The notes under the pieces: generated by a model | What the model was told of the DNA's origin: nothing | The model's input: the letters and a program-made list of their open reading frames with translations, nothing else | The model's database searches: none | Position numbers and translations under genes: made by a program | Assembly: GCA_942491525.1 (NCBI GenBank) | Contig: CALOBW010000056.1 | Span: 496,001 to 560,000 of the forward strand | Length of the DNA stretch: 64,000 bases | Source: CAYWBU01 sp942491525 | GTDB taxonomy: Bacteria; Desulfobacterota; Desulfomonilia; UBA1062 | Direction of reading: 5' to 3' | Shown here: piece after piece, positions 53,634-63,882 of the stretch | Numbering within the stretch: position 1 is the stretch's first letter | Layout of the letters: every line of letters begins with the position of its first letter

Positions 53634-54494
53634 ATGCCAAGCCTTAAGGACCTAAAAAACAGGATCACCTCTGTTGAGAAGACAGAGCAGATCACCAAGG
53701 CCATGCGCATGGTGGCCGCCGCCAAGCTGCGGCGCGCCCAGAGCGATATCATGGCTGCGCGGCCCTACGCCATCAAGACCAATGAGGTTCTGATGTCGCT
53801 GGTCAGCCGCACCAGCACCGAGATGCATCCGCTGCTGCAGGTGCGCGAGCCCAAGCGCGGCGTGCTGCTGGTGATCGCTTCTGACAGAGGTTTGTGTGGC
53901 GCCTTTAACCAGAATGTTTTCCGCAAGGCCGAGACCTTCATCAAGGAGAACAGGGACCGCTACGACGAGCTCTCGCTCGTCCTGGTCGGTAAGAGGTCCA
54001 TTGAGTACTTTAAACGCAAAGACATCCCGATCCGCAAGACCTTTGAACTGGGCGGCGGCTCCTACGATGTGGCGGCCCAGGTCGGCGAAGACCTGGTCGA
54101 CGGCTACATCAGGGCCGAGTACGACGAGCTCACCATCATCTTCAATGAGTTCAAGAGCGCCATGACCCAGATCATGCATGTGGACAAGGTGCTGCCCGTT
54201 GAGCCCATCGAGGCCGATGAGGAGATCTCCAAGACAGAGTATCTGTTTGAACCCTCCGAGGAGGAGCTCCTGAATGTGCTGCTGCCCATGAGTTTGAAGA
54301 TGTACTTCTTCCGGGCGCTGCTGGAGTCGATCGCCTCCGAGCAGGGCGCGCGCATGACGGCCATGGAGAGCGCATCATCCAACGCCAAGGAGATGATCGA
54401 GAAATTGACCATCCAGTACAACCGCGTCAGACAGGCATCCATCACCACCGAGCTGATGGAAGTTGTCGGCGGTGCAGAGGCCCTGAACGGGTAA
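53634..54494 (+). CDS. atpG: ATP synthase F1 subunit gamma
   Basis: Central rotor shaft, 286 residues. The two terminal coiled-coil helices are visible: N-terminal LKDLKNRITSVEKTEQITKA and C-terminal NRVRQASITTELMEVVGGAEAL. DRGLCGAFN in the globular part is conserved. AGGAG precedes ATG 53634. Confidence 0.96.
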   Translation: MPSLKDLKNRITSVEKTEQITKAMRMVAAAKLRRAQSDIMAARPYAIKTNEVLMSLVSRTSTEMHPLLQVREPKRGVLLVIASDRGLCGAFNQNVFRKAETFIKENRDRYDELSLVLVGKRSIEYFKRKDIPIRKTFELGGGSYDVAAQVGEDLVDGYIRAEYDELTIIFNEFKSAMTQIMHVDKVLPVEPIEADEEISKTEYLFEPSEEELLNVLLPMSLKMYFFRALLESIASEQGARMTAMESASSNAKEMIEKLTIQYNRVRQASITTELMEVVGGAEALNG

Positions 54495-54516
54495 TGATTG
54501 AATAGAGGAGTTTTCT

Positions 54517-55926
<1,410 letters not shown>

Positions 55927-55938
55927 AGGGGAACCATT

Positions 55939-56355
55939 ATGGCTGAATATATGCAGCTTGACATTGTAACCCCGGAAAAATCGATCCTCAGCCGCAAGGT
56001 CACCGAGGTCGTGGCTCCGGGCTCTGAGGGTGAGTTCGGTGTGCTCTACGGGCACACCCCCTTCCTCACAACTCTGAAACCCGGCCGCATCCTGGCCAAG
56101 ACCGAGGACCGCGACATCCTGATCGCGGTCAGCGGCGGCTTTGCCGAGGTCACGGCCAATAAGATCATTGTGCTGGCCGAGAGCGCCCAGCTGGCCGAGG
56201 ATATCAACCTTCAGGAGGTGCGCGCCGAACTTGAGATGCTTGAGGACAAGTTCAAGGGCATGGACAAGGATGATCCCGACTACTACAAGGTCCAGGACCG
56301 CATGGCCAAGACAAGGGTGCGCGTCAAGGTGGCCGAGACCAGTATTCTCGACTAG
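55939..56355 (+). CDS. atpC: ATP synthase F1 subunit epsilon
   Basis: A 138-residue rotor-foot subunit with an N-terminal beta-sandwich (LDIVTPEKSILSRKVTEV, PGSEGEFGVLYGHTPFLTTL) and a C-terminal helical hairpin (about 90-138) that can inhibit ATP hydrolysis. It contacts the polar loops of the c-ring; in this operon, hairpin 4 of the fused c-subunit has lost the usual loop Arg. It ends the operon. Confidence 0.95.
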   Translation: MAEYMQLDIVTPEKSILSRKVTEVVAPGSEGEFGVLYGHTPFLTTLKPGRILAKTEDRDILIAVSGGFAEVTANKIIVLAESAQLAEDINLQEVRAELEMLEDKFKGMDKDDPDYYKVQDRMAKTRVRVKVAETSILD

Positions 56356-56372
56356 TTAACCTAATTGCAGGG

Positions 56373-56395
56373 TGGGGACAAAAAGTCCCCATTCT
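56373..56395 (+). terminator. Terminator of the ATP synthase operon
   Basis: TGGGGAC (56373-56379), loop AAAAA, GTCCCCA (56385-56391), followed by TTCTC. It is the first hairpin after atpC; the T-run is short. Confidence 0.6.
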
Positions 56396-56441
56396 CTGCT
56401 TGACTAAGCTAAAATTTACAACTATAAGACCAACTCATTGA

Positions 56442-56518
56442 GCGCCCGTAGCTCAGCTGGATAGAGTACCTGACTACGAATCAGGCGGTCGCACGTTCGA
56501 ATCGTGCCGGGCGCGCCA
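56442..56518 (+). tRNA. tRNA-Arg (anticodon ACG)
   Basis: 77 nt with encoded CCA. The acceptor stem GCGCCCG/CGGGCGC, D-loop AGCTCAGCTGGATAGAG and T-arm CACGTTCGAATCGTG are intact. The anticodon loop CTACGAA gives ACG (inosine-modified, reading CGN). Confidence 0.96.
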
Positions 56519-56528
56519 AGCACAAGAG

Positions 56529-56560
56529 AAGGCCCAAGTCGCAAGACTTGGGCCTTTTAA
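56529..56560 (+). terminator. Intrinsic terminator of tRNA-Arg
   Basis: AAGGCCCAAGTC (56529-56540), GCAA tetraloop, GACTTGGGCCTT (56545-56556), then TTAATTT. A very strong 12-bp stem. Confidence 0.93.
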
Positions 56561-56586
56561 TTTATCTCTACCTGGAAACATTTCCG

Positions 56587-56608
56587 TCATACCCGCGAAG
56601 GCGGGTAT
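56587..56608. repeat. REP-like short palindromic repeat
   Basis: ATACCCGC-GAAG-GCGGGTAT (56589-56608) preceded by GTC, a sequence type found as dispersed extragenic palindromes in many proteobacteria and often linked to RAYT transposases. It is followed by two tandem copies of TGACCCCGATTCC (about 56647-56672). Confidence 0.6.
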
Positions 56609-56679
56609 CCAGAGGCTTTCAAGAACTCGCTTGATAAATATTACTCTGACCCCGATTCCTGACCCCGATTCCCTTCGCC

Positions 56680-56973
56680 CCATTACAGCACTCCATCGAT
56701 AAGTATTATGAGGCCAATGGATGTTATCCTTCAAATGAGAAAGTTAATGGATTGACTCAGATAAGCAGTTCTTGGATTCAAGAATATTCGGTTAGTGATG
56801 GTCGCATTACAATAGTATTCTCTGATCAAACATATGCTGCTAAGCAGGAGCATGTAGTGATTGAGCCTCAAATTGATGATGGTAAAGTTTTATGGAAAGC
56901 CGTTGATGGAACACTGCTAAGCGAGGGAAAGAGGCTTTTTTTGCCATTCTCATATAAATTGTTGGAAGAATAA
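56680..56973 (+). pseudogene. Truncated type IV pilin-like remnant (C-terminal part)
   Basis: The frame reads LQHSIDKYYEANGCYPSNEK and continues through VNGLTQISSSWIQEYSVSDG to GKVLWKAVDGTLLSEGKRLF before a stop at 56971-56973. The YYxxNGxYPS segment, the ITIVFS strand and the late cysteine-like position (here replaced) match the C-terminal half of type IV pilins. The class III signal peptide and hydrophobic N-terminal helix are missing; the frame runs upstream into repeat DNA instead. A TTG start at 56752 would give a 73-residue protein with no membrane helix, so I call it a decayed fragment. Confidence 0.6.
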
Positions 56974-56979
56974 ACGAAA

Positions 56980-57038
56980 GGGGACGGTTCAATTTTTACC
57001 TTTAAATCCAGGTTGGCAAATTAAATAGAACCGTCCCC
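56980..57038. repeat. 59-bp hairpin repeat, copy 1
   Basis: Begins GGGGACGGTTC (56980-56990) and ends GAACCGTCCCC (57028-57038), perfect 11-bp terminal inverted repeats around an AT-rich core containing ATCCAGGTTGGCAAAT. A near-identical copy in the same orientation lies at 61287-61345. It looks like a small non-autonomous element. Confidence 0.8.
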
Positions 57039-57087
57039 AGTGTTTTATTGTCTTGGAAATATTACTCTGAACATCCCGCTCGAATTT

Positions 57088-58287
57088 TCAAGAAGAAAAT
57101 CGTATCTGGTAGGGACGATCCTCCTTAAGTAATTTATAAATTACACGGCAAAGATGACGGCCCAATGATTTAATGGCCTGATTATGCTTTTTGCCCTCTG
57201 CTCGTTTCTTAAGGTAGTAGCGTTGCGATTCGGGCACGACCTTGCGATGCCGGTCGACAGCGACCAACATTGCGGCTTTTGCTCTGGTATTTACATGTTT
57301 AGGTGGCTTGCTGCCCCTGTATTTTCCTGAACTGTTATCCAATGCAGCCATGCCGAGATATAACGCCAGGCTTGCCTCTGAATTAAAACGGCTGATGGTC
57401 CCAATTTCACCGGCCAGCGTTGCGGCACTGACTGGTCCAAAACCTGGCAGTGAGATGATCTGACGGGCAATTTTAGATGATCGTCCAATCAGTTCACACT
57501 TCTGGTCGAGTACTTTGATGCGTTTATGAAGATCCAGTATACGGGCAACATCTTCCTGAATCATCTCACCGACCCAGGCCACCTCATCGCTAAAATAAGC
57601 CTGTTTCTGCCAATGATGGATAATATCGGCATACTTTTGCCCGACACCTTTAATCTTAAGCAATGTTGCATAATGCAGCCGAGCCAACTTTTCCAGGGAA
57701 TCGGTGCTGCTGAGGAAACGTAAAAACCAGAGGTTGCCGGCATCTCCCGTGATTTGAAGCAACCCGGGACATACCGCCCGCAGATCGCTCTGCATGGAGT
57801 TCAGTAGGCGCACCCGGTCAGCTACCAATGAACGTCGTCTGCGGGTAAGCCTTTTGAGAATCATATTCTCTTCCGGGGATCTCTCAATTAGCTGCAGCAC
57901 ATCCTTAGCGATTGGCAGATGATCCTGTAGCTGAAACAGTTCCAACGCTTTGCGGGCATCCAAGGTGTCTGTTTTAGCGGCAGCCGGAAAGATCTCTTTG
58001 AATCTACAAAGCTTAAGATTGTTTACATTGTACAGGCGATAGTTTTTAGCGCAGATCAACATATCCAGCGGCCGGGCATGTCCGTTATAGCCTTCCATAG
58101 CCACCGAGACAGTGCAACTGTAGCGCTCTTCATACACTGCTATGCGTGAAAAGAATTCATCAAACCCATTGGGGGTGTGTGGTATCTCAAACTCTTCCAA
58201 GAAACCACCATCGGGCAATCCGATGGCAACATTGTGCTGATGACAACCGACATCTATTCCAACTCGAAGCTCTTGAATGATAGACAT
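57088..58287 (-). mobile_element. IS110 family transposase (insertion sequence)
   Basis: A 399-residue DEDD transposase. The RuvC-like acidic residues are Asp12 (GIDVG), Glu65 (AMEGYNGH), and Asp107/Asp110 (AKTDTLDARK). The C-terminal half carries the Transposase_20 signature SLPGFGPVSAATLAGEIG and the Ser-containing DNSSGKYRGSK. The frame is intact with full-length ends, so the element may be active. IS110 elements lack ordinary terminal inverted repeats and are guided by a bridge RNA coded next to the transposase. Exact ends of the element cannot be placed by eye. Confidence 0.92.
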
Positions 58288-58470
58288 GAAACCCTCCCTT
58301 AATAAGAAGATTCATCCTCAGGTCTCGTCTACACAGAGCCACGACTACGACACCATCCCGGTCGACCCCTCGGATGATGCAAATGACAGGGGCGGCAATT
58401 CAGAGTAAGTGAACCAACAGGCCACGGACCCCATAAGCCACACCCCTGTCGGAAATAACTTTAGATCTAT
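58288..58470 (-). ncRNA. Candidate IS110 bridge RNA region
   Basis: The non-coding stretch directly upstream of the transposase start is where IS110-group bridge RNAs are coded. It contains GACAGGGG (58385-58392) plus GGC (58394-58396) pairing with GCC (58437-58439) plus CCCCTGTC (58443-58450), a long stem enclosing about 40 nt with a large internal loop, as expected for a target- or donor-binding loop. No other gene explains this stretch. The boundaries are approximate. Confidence 0.4.
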
Positions 58471-58504
58471 TCACTGCCTCTGTCATCTGCTAAATCCGAT
58501 GGTA

Positions 58505-58536
58505 GACCCCAGTTCTTTTTGACCCCAGTTCTTTTC
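58505..58536. repeat. Two tandem 15-16-bp repeats
   Basis: GACCCCAGTTCTTTTT (58505-58520) is followed directly by GACCCCAGTTCTTTTC (58521-58536). A similar doubled TGACCCCGATTCC motif lies on the other side of the insertion sequence, near 56650. They may mark the boundary of mobile DNA. Confidence 0.5.
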
Positions 58537-58582
58537 CTGATGAGAGACGTTTATAGCGTTGTGAGGAAAATCTTTTTGTAAG

Positions 58583-58601
58583 GGGAGGCGAATTGCCTCC
58601 C
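58583..58601 (-). terminator. Hairpin after TPR protein gene
   Basis: GGGAGGC (58583-58589), loop GAATT, GCCTCCC (58595-58601), 31 bp past the stop of the leftward TPR gene. The T-run is weak (CTTACAAAAAG on the minus strand). Confidence 0.5.
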
Positions 58602-58631
58602 TCATAATAATGTCAGGCTATGATAATAAAA

Positions 58632-60341
58632 TTAACTCTGAGTTGTCATATCAGTGCTTTTAATAGTTTCACGCTCATTGGACTTTGTGGAGTCATCGTC
58701 ACGACCCATAAGGCTATATAAGGCACTGAGTTTTTTTTGATGAGTCATTACATGAGCATGCTCGGGGCCCCATTTCATTTTGTAAATTGACAGGGCTCGT
58801 TTGGCAAAATTTTCGGCTTTATCATAATCGCCTTGGGCAACATAACAGTCTGAAAGTTTGTCGAGAACAAGAGCAACTGTCATATGATCATTGCCTAGGT
58901 GCTTTTCTCGTGACTTAAGAATTCGTTCATAATGCATTATTGCTTTATCATAGCTAGCGCAATCCATGTAATGATCCGCCAAGAAGTTTAACTCTTCAAT
59001 GACATAAGGATTGTCCTCTCCGGCCTCTTTCTCATGCACTGCCTGCACTTGCTCATATGCATCCCCCGCCTTTAAACAATTTCCGTTAGCTTCATGAAGT
59101 TTAGCAAGCCGAAGCAAGAAATAACAGTGGTAACGCCCACGTGGACCATAGTCTTCATAATCGTTAGCTAACATTCTTTCGTAGTGCGCCACTACTTTTG
59201 AATACTCCTTTTGTGGGGTATAGGTTTTTATCCGCGCATACAGCGTCCCGCGGAGCTCATCTTCAGCTATAGCTTCATTAAAAACACTCAAACCACGCTC
59301 ATTAAATGACTCAGCTTTTGAATAATTGCCTTGAACTGAATAAAGGTCAGCCAGATTAAATAAAACTCCAGAGACAGCGAATGAGTCCCAATAGTTGTGG
59401 TTTTCGCAGATAGTTAATGCCGAGTTGAATAGATTCTCTGCCTTTTCATATTTTCCTTGAGCAGTACTAACACAAGCCAGACGATCTAAATTTCTAATAA
59501 TCGCTGTGTCGTCAGACCCATATGATTTGATTTCGTCTTCTAGTAGTCGTTCAATATAAATCTCTGCATTTTTGTAATCATCAAGGCTAACATAAAGATC
59601 TGCTAGTTTCTCAACGACTTGAAGAACATTGTAGGAATCTGGTCCTAATTCCTTTTCCCCAATGAGAAGGGCTTGTTTATAAAGAAACTCAACATTGTCA
59701 TAGTCTCCTTTCTCAGCAAAAATAGTTGCACTTTCGGCGATCAGGTCAACTATATCATCGTAATGTACATATTCATCATGCTGGACGATATCGATAGATC
59801 TTTTATAGAGCGCCCCAGCTTTAGCATATTCTCCGATCTTAACGTAAGCATAAGCAAGGTGTTTAATCTCCAGCAGAATCATCCTACTATTGACGCCATT
59901 CACTCTTTCAGCAATTGCCAGTTCTCGTTCATAAAGAGGTGCGGCACTTGCATAATCATTATTTAAATCATAAAAGAATGCTAACTGATTAACTCTGCGG
60001 GAAACTTCAAAATCATCTTCAGCCCAGTTTTCTTCGGCAATAGCAAGAGCGCGTTTATAAAGTTTTTCGGCCTCATCTGTTCTTTGCTGTCTGTCATACA
60101 AGTCTGCCAGATTCTCAATTCCAGTAAGGACATTAGGGTGCATCGCTCCCCAATGTGCCTCGGCATAGTTTATGGACTTCTGGGCTAGACTGTGAGCAGT
60201 CTTCACAGTTCGGGGGGCGTTGAAAAATTCAAAAGCTTGATTAATGGCCTGAAGCTTAATTTCAGCGCTATCAAAAGCCAGCGCAGGTCTGCCGCTGAGT
60301 ATCAGCAGCGATATAACAATAATCATTGCAACTCGTCTCAT
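58632..60341 (-). CDS. Exported tetratricopeptide (TPR) repeat protein
   Basis: A 569-residue protein with a signal peptide (cleavage about residue 22, ...GRPALA) followed by about a dozen TPR units of roughly 42 residues, for example NLADLYDRQQRTDEAEKLYK and KLSDCYVAQGDYDKAENFAK. The kinesin-light-chain-type spacing suggests a long superhelix for protein binding in the periplasm. The gene is clearly AT-richer than its chromosomal neighbours and has its own GAGGAGA ribosome-binding site. It lies inside the accessory block between the two 59-bp repeats, so horizontal origin is likely. The partner is unknown. Confidence 0.85.
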   Translation of the reverse strand: MRRVAMIIVISLLILSGRPALAFDSAEIKLQAINQAFEFFNAPRTVKTAHSLAQKSINYAEAHWGAMHPNVLTGIENLADLYDRQQRTDEAEKLYKRALAIAEENWAEDDFEVSRRVNQLAFFYDLNNDYASAAPLYERELAIAERVNGVNSRMILLEIKHLAYAYVKIGEYAKAGALYKRSIDIVQHDEYVHYDDIVDLIAESATIFAEKGDYDNVEFLYKQALLIGEKELGPDSYNVLQVVEKLADLYVSLDDYKNAEIYIERLLEDEIKSYGSDDTAIIRNLDRLACVSTAQGKYEKAENLFNSALTICENHNYWDSFAVSGVLFNLADLYSVQGNYSKAESFNERGLSVFNEAIAEDELRGTLYARIKTYTPQKEYSKVVAHYERMLANDYEDYGPRGRYHCYFLLRLAKLHEANGNCLKAGDAYEQVQAVHEKEAGEDNPYVIEELNFLADHYMDCASYDKAIMHYERILKSREKHLGNDHMTVALVLDKLSDCYVAQGDYDKAENFAKRALSIYKMKWGPEHAHVMTHQKKLSALYSLMGRDDDSTKSNERETIKSTDMTTQS

Positions 60342-60705
60342 TTTATCTCCTCGTCATGCAATCAATGACCGCAATATTGGTTTTGCATTTTGATGTAATA
60401 TCAGTCGATTATTCGGCTATGTCATTTGTTCATAAATTTAATTGTTGATCAAGTATGTGATTATAAAGATCACTGGCGTGGCGCATTAGTGAGATTTCGT
60501 AGGAACCTTTCTGGGGAATTATTGTTTGATCAAATGGACATTTGGGAACACAATCGGGACAGATCTATTTTTTAAGATAGTCAAATTAAGCCATTAGGTT
60601 TCAAAATTAAGATCAGTCCCTTGAGAACTAATGCCACCTTTCGCGGAGCTCAAGCCGACCTACATTTTAACCAACACAAATAACATGAAAAGGGAGGGCT
60701 CTGTT
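60342..60705. other. AT-rich intergenic region with degenerate hairpin repeat
   Basis: No gene is seen in these 364 bp. At 60556-60620 a sequence starting GGGACAGATCTATTTTTTAA and ending AGATCAGTCCC resembles a decayed copy of the 59-bp repeat found on both sides of the block. Confidence 0.45.
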
Positions 60706-61245
60706 TCACATACCCACTATCTTTCTGACAGTATTGGCTGTTCGGATTGTGATCTTGTCACTTATGTTTGAGCTAGCAGTTCCTGACCACCAATTTGTCT
60801 TTTGATAATCTTTGCGTACAAATGACCAGAAAACAGCATTGCCGTAACTGTACACTTGCTCATATTCCGCTTTAGGAGTGCCTATCACTTCATAAAACTT
60901 TTCATAAGATAGGGGAGGTAGCATAAAAATGAGATTATCATATATTTCTTTGTTATCATCTCCCCACCAACCGGGAGCATGATTTAGAAGTTCTTTTAGT
61001 GTTTCTTGTAAGACAACAAAAACCGGTATGTTTAGATCAAATTTATCTTTTATCAGTAACTCAATTTTCTTTGAAAGAGCAGCTTCATCATCAATAACAG
61101 TTGAAAAGATAACATTGCCACTATTGAGATATGTGACAACCTCCGTAAAACCATGTTCTCCAAACCCCTTCTTTAATTCAGACATGGCTATCTTATTTTT
61201 TCCGCTTATATTAATTCCCCTCAACAAGGCGATATATCTTTTCAT
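60706..61245 (-). CDS. DUF1697 family protein
   Basis: A 179-residue protein matching DUF1697: N-terminal YIALLRGINISGKNKIAMSELK, then TYLNSGNVIFST and a C-terminal TIRTANTVRKIVGM. Members are widespread and scattered, often in accessory DNA; the biochemical function is unknown. It is AT-rich like the TPR gene next to it. The ribosome-binding site (AGAGG) is rather far from the ATG. Confidence 0.85.
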   Translation of the reverse strand: MKRYIALLRGINISGKNKIAMSELKKGFGEHGFTEVVTYLNSGNVIFSTVIDDEAALSKKIELLIKDKFDLNIPVFVVLQETLKELLNHAPGWWGDDNKEIYDNLIFMLPPLSYEKFYEVIGTPKAEYEQVYSYGNAVFWSFVRKDYQKTNWWSGTASSNISDKITIRTANTVRKIVGM

Positions 61246-61286
61246 ATAGTATTTTACCTCTAGTATTATCTGTCCAGGAAATGAAA

Positions 61287-61345
61287 GGGGACGGTTCTAT
61301 TTAAATCTTTCAATCCAGGTTGGCAAATGAAATAGAACCGTCCAC
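61287..61345. repeat. 59-bp hairpin repeat, copy 2
   Basis: Starts GGGGACGGTTC (61287-61297) and ends GAACCGTCCAC (61335-61345), with the core ATCCAGGTTGGCAAAT shared with copy 1 in the same orientation. One terminal base differs, so its inverted repeat is slightly imperfect. Confidence 0.8.
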
Positions 61346-61378
61346 AATGCTTCTCGGGCAGCGCAAGCCTGTTCCCGC

Positions 61379-62827
61379 CTACTCTTCCAGGCCGTCGGTC
61401 AGCTCCATGAGGTGACTTACCTTGCGCGCGATGAACTCAAGCTTGCCGTCGGGGATGCGCAGGATCTTGCCGCTGATGATCTCTCTGGCCGGGGTGGGGT
61501 CGTCGTTGTGCAGGCTGAAGTTGATGGTGCGCGTGAGCCGGTTGGCCAGGTCCAGGATCAGCTGGGCCATGGGCATATCCTGGGAGATCTCATCACTCTC
61601 GTGCACCCTGACGACCTCGATCAGCTCCTCCGGGAATTCCCAGCGCTTAAGCAGGGCCGCGCCGAATTCGGCGTGGATCTCCTGGATGCTGGTCATGATC
61701 TCGCCCAGGTCGTAGCTGCCCGGCGTCTTCAGGATGATATCCGAGAGGGCCTGCAGCAGCAGGGTCTTGCCGATATCGTGCACCAGTCCCATCAGGAAGT
61801 ACTTGTCAGCCTCGGCTAGCTCCAGATCCTTGGCGATGGCCCGGGCGGCGTAGGCGGTGGCCAGCGAGTGCTGCCAGAGCTGCTCGATAATGACTGCGAT
61901 CAGCTTGTTGTCGGTCTGGTAGAGGTTGCGGCTGGCAATGGCTGTGACGATGCTCTGGGTCTCCTTGGTGCCGATGCGCGAGACGGCCTGTTTGATCTTG
62001 GTTACGCGCCCGGCGCCGCCGTAGAGCGCCGAGTTGGCGATGGTCAGCAGGCGCAGCGAGATGGTCGGCTCCTGCTCGATGATTTCGGCCAGGTCCGAGG
62101 CGGTGGAGTTGGGCTGCTTGATGACCTCCTCGATCCGCTGGACCACGTTAGGCATGACCGGCAGCTTGATCTGGCCCTGTTTGAAGCTCTTGACCATCTC
62201 CATGACCAGGTCGTGCACCGAGCTCTGGGAGGCTGTTTGCGGATCCGGGTTGACCAGTTCGTTGAAGGCTTGCAGCAGGCTCGGGTCATAGACCTGGCCG
62301 CTCTCCTGCTGGATGGCCTCCAGGGCCTCGGCCTGGCTCAGGGCCGGGCGGTGGGGGCGCTCGGAGATCATGGCGTCATAGCCGTCCACAATGCGCAGGA
62401 TGCGGGCCTCAAGCGGGATATCCTCGCCCCTGAGGCCGTCGGGGTAGCCGCCGCCGTCAACGGCTTCATGGTGATGGCGGATGATGGGCAGCACATCTCG
62501 GAAGAGGCTCATGTTGGAGAGGATGTGCTCGGCCCGGGCCGGATGCTGCTGGACCTCCTCGAGTTCGGCTGCGCTCAGCGCGCCCGGTTTCTGGATTATC
62601 TCGGTCGGGATGTAGACCATGCCGATGTCGTGCAGCAGGCTGGCCAGGTAGATGCTGTCGGTGCGGGCCTGGGGGCCCTTGACCTTGCGGGTCAGCTCCA
62701 CGCTCAGCTGGGCCACCCGCTGGGCGTGGCCCTTGAAGAACTCCTCCTTCTCCTCGATTACGCTCACCAGGGTCTTGATGAGCTCGGTAAAGAAGGTATT
62801 CAGATCATTTTTATTCTCTCTGGTCAT
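61379..62827 (-). CDS. HD-GYP plus HDOD domain protein
   Basis: A 482-residue signalling protein. Residues about 20-185 are an HD-GYP domain with His34, the His66-Asp67 pair, His95, His119/His120 and GYP (127-129) all present, so cyclic-di-GMP phosphodiesterase activity is plausible. Residues about 215-430 are an HDOD domain (GQIKLPVMPNVVQRIEEVI, ANSALYGG, LMGLVHDIGKTLLLQ), usually a regulatory module. No receiver or sensor domain is attached. It lies just outside the accessory block. Confidence 0.85.
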   Translation of the reverse strand: MTRENKNDLNTFFTELIKTLVSVIEEKEEFFKGHAQRVAQLSVELTRKVKGPQARTDSIYLASLLHDIGMVYIPTEIIQKPGALSAAELEEVQQHPARAEHILSNMSLFRDVLPIIRHHHEAVDGGGYPDGLRGEDIPLEARILRIVDGYDAMISERPHRPALSQAEALEAIQQESGQVYDPSLLQAFNELVNPDPQTASQSSVHDLVMEMVKSFKQGQIKLPVMPNVVQRIEEVIKQPNSTASDLAEIIEQEPTISLRLLTIANSALYGGAGRVTKIKQAVSRIGTKETQSIVTAIASRNLYQTDNKLIAVIIEQLWQHSLATAYAARAIAKDLELAEADKYFLMGLVHDIGKTLLLQALSDIILKTPGSYDLGEIMTSIQEIHAEFGAALLKRWEFPEELIEVVRVHESDEISQDMPMAQLILDLANRLTRTINFSLHNDDPTPAREIISGKILRIPDGKLEFIARKVSHLMELTDGLEE

Positions 62828-62902
62828 GGCCGGCCTTGATCTAAATATAAGCCGCCAGTGAGGATTGGGAACTGCCGTTGTTGGTGGGCAGTCTTGTTTA
62901 AT

Positions 62903-63661
62903 TCAGCTTAAGGTCGGTTTCTGCAGCAGCCAGGTGGCGCAGACGAAATCATTTTCCAGAATGCGGCACTCCGCCTTCTGGTTCTCAACATAGTCCGTTA
63001 ACTGCGCTGCAAGCTCGGGTTGGCGCCGGGCGAGGGCCTGGGCCCGGGCCGTGATCAGCCGCAGGCACTCCGCATTGAAGCGCCTGATGACCGCGGGATC
63101 GTTGATGTGCTCACTGACAAGCCGGTCGCCGTGGCTGGTCAGCTGCTTGATGGCCCCGGCATGGTCGGTGCTCTGCTGATAGCCCGGCCGGCATAGCTCG
63201 ATGCCCGGTTTGAGAAAGCCGTCATCGATCAGGATGTGGCCGCCGGGCCTGACGCAGCGGCGCAGCCGTCCGACCGTTTCGCCCAGGGTGCCCAGGATGG
63301 GGCCGACCGAAGCCAGCACCACCAGGTCAAAATCGCGGGCGCTCTCAGTGAAGCTGCAGATGTCGGCCAGGATGAAGGCCGGCCGGGCGGATCGCTGCCG
63401 GCCCTCAAGCAGGAACTCATGACAGAGGTCGACGCCGAATGTATCCAGCCCCAGCTCTTCAGCCAGGCTGACGGAGAGGGCCCCCTTGCCGCAGCCCAGG
63501 TCCAGGGCCCGGCCCTTCAGCTTGAGCGGGCGCAGCAGCTCAATGAGCGGTGCGGGCGGGCTGCCCAGGGACCAGAGATCCTGCAGCAGCTCCGGGATGT
63601 GGGGCAGCAGCTCAACCGTGGTTTCAAAGGCATCGGCCATCATCTGACGCAGATCGTTCAT
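62903..63661 (-). CDS. Class I SAM-dependent methyltransferase
   Basis: A 252-residue methyltransferase with the SAM-binding glycine motif ALDLGCGKGALSVSLAEELG, the acidic strand-2 end FGVDLCHEF, and motif IV-like DLVVLASVGPILG. It resembles small-molecule methyltransferases of the Methyltransf_11/25 group. ATG 63661 is preferred because GGAGAGG lies upstream; another ATG is six codons earlier. The substrate is unknown and no pathway neighbours are visible. Confidence 0.8.
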   Translation of the reverse strand: MNDLRQMMADAFETTVELLPHIPELLQDLWSLGSPPAPLIELLRPLKLKGRALDLGCGKGALSVSLAEELGLDTFGVDLCHEFLLEGRQRSARPAFILADICSFTESARDFDLVVLASVGPILGTLGETVGRLRRCVRPGGHILIDDGFLKPGIELCRPGYQQSTDHAGAIKQLTSHGDRLVSEHINDPAVIRRFNAECLRLITARAQALARRQPELAAQLTDYVENQKAECRILENDFVCATWLLQKPTLS

Positions 63662-63882
63662 CTCTGACCTCTCCGGCATTTATGCTCTCAGCATAGATCA
63701 GTTGGCCTCAATTGTGAATAGGCTGGTTTCCTGCCCATGACTCCATGCGCTTTTCGCGGTCGATCAGCCCCGGCGGGCCTGCCCCAATATAAAATTATAT
63801 TCAAGTCATTCTCAGCGGAGGGTTGACCTTTGCCGAGAATCTGTCTAACAAGGGGGGAGTCAAAGGGGAGTAGTTATAATTA

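Noticed and set aside
56442..61345. Integration of the accessory block into the tRNA-Arg gene
   Set aside because: No direct repeat of the tRNA 3' end was found at the far side of the block, and no integrase gene is present.
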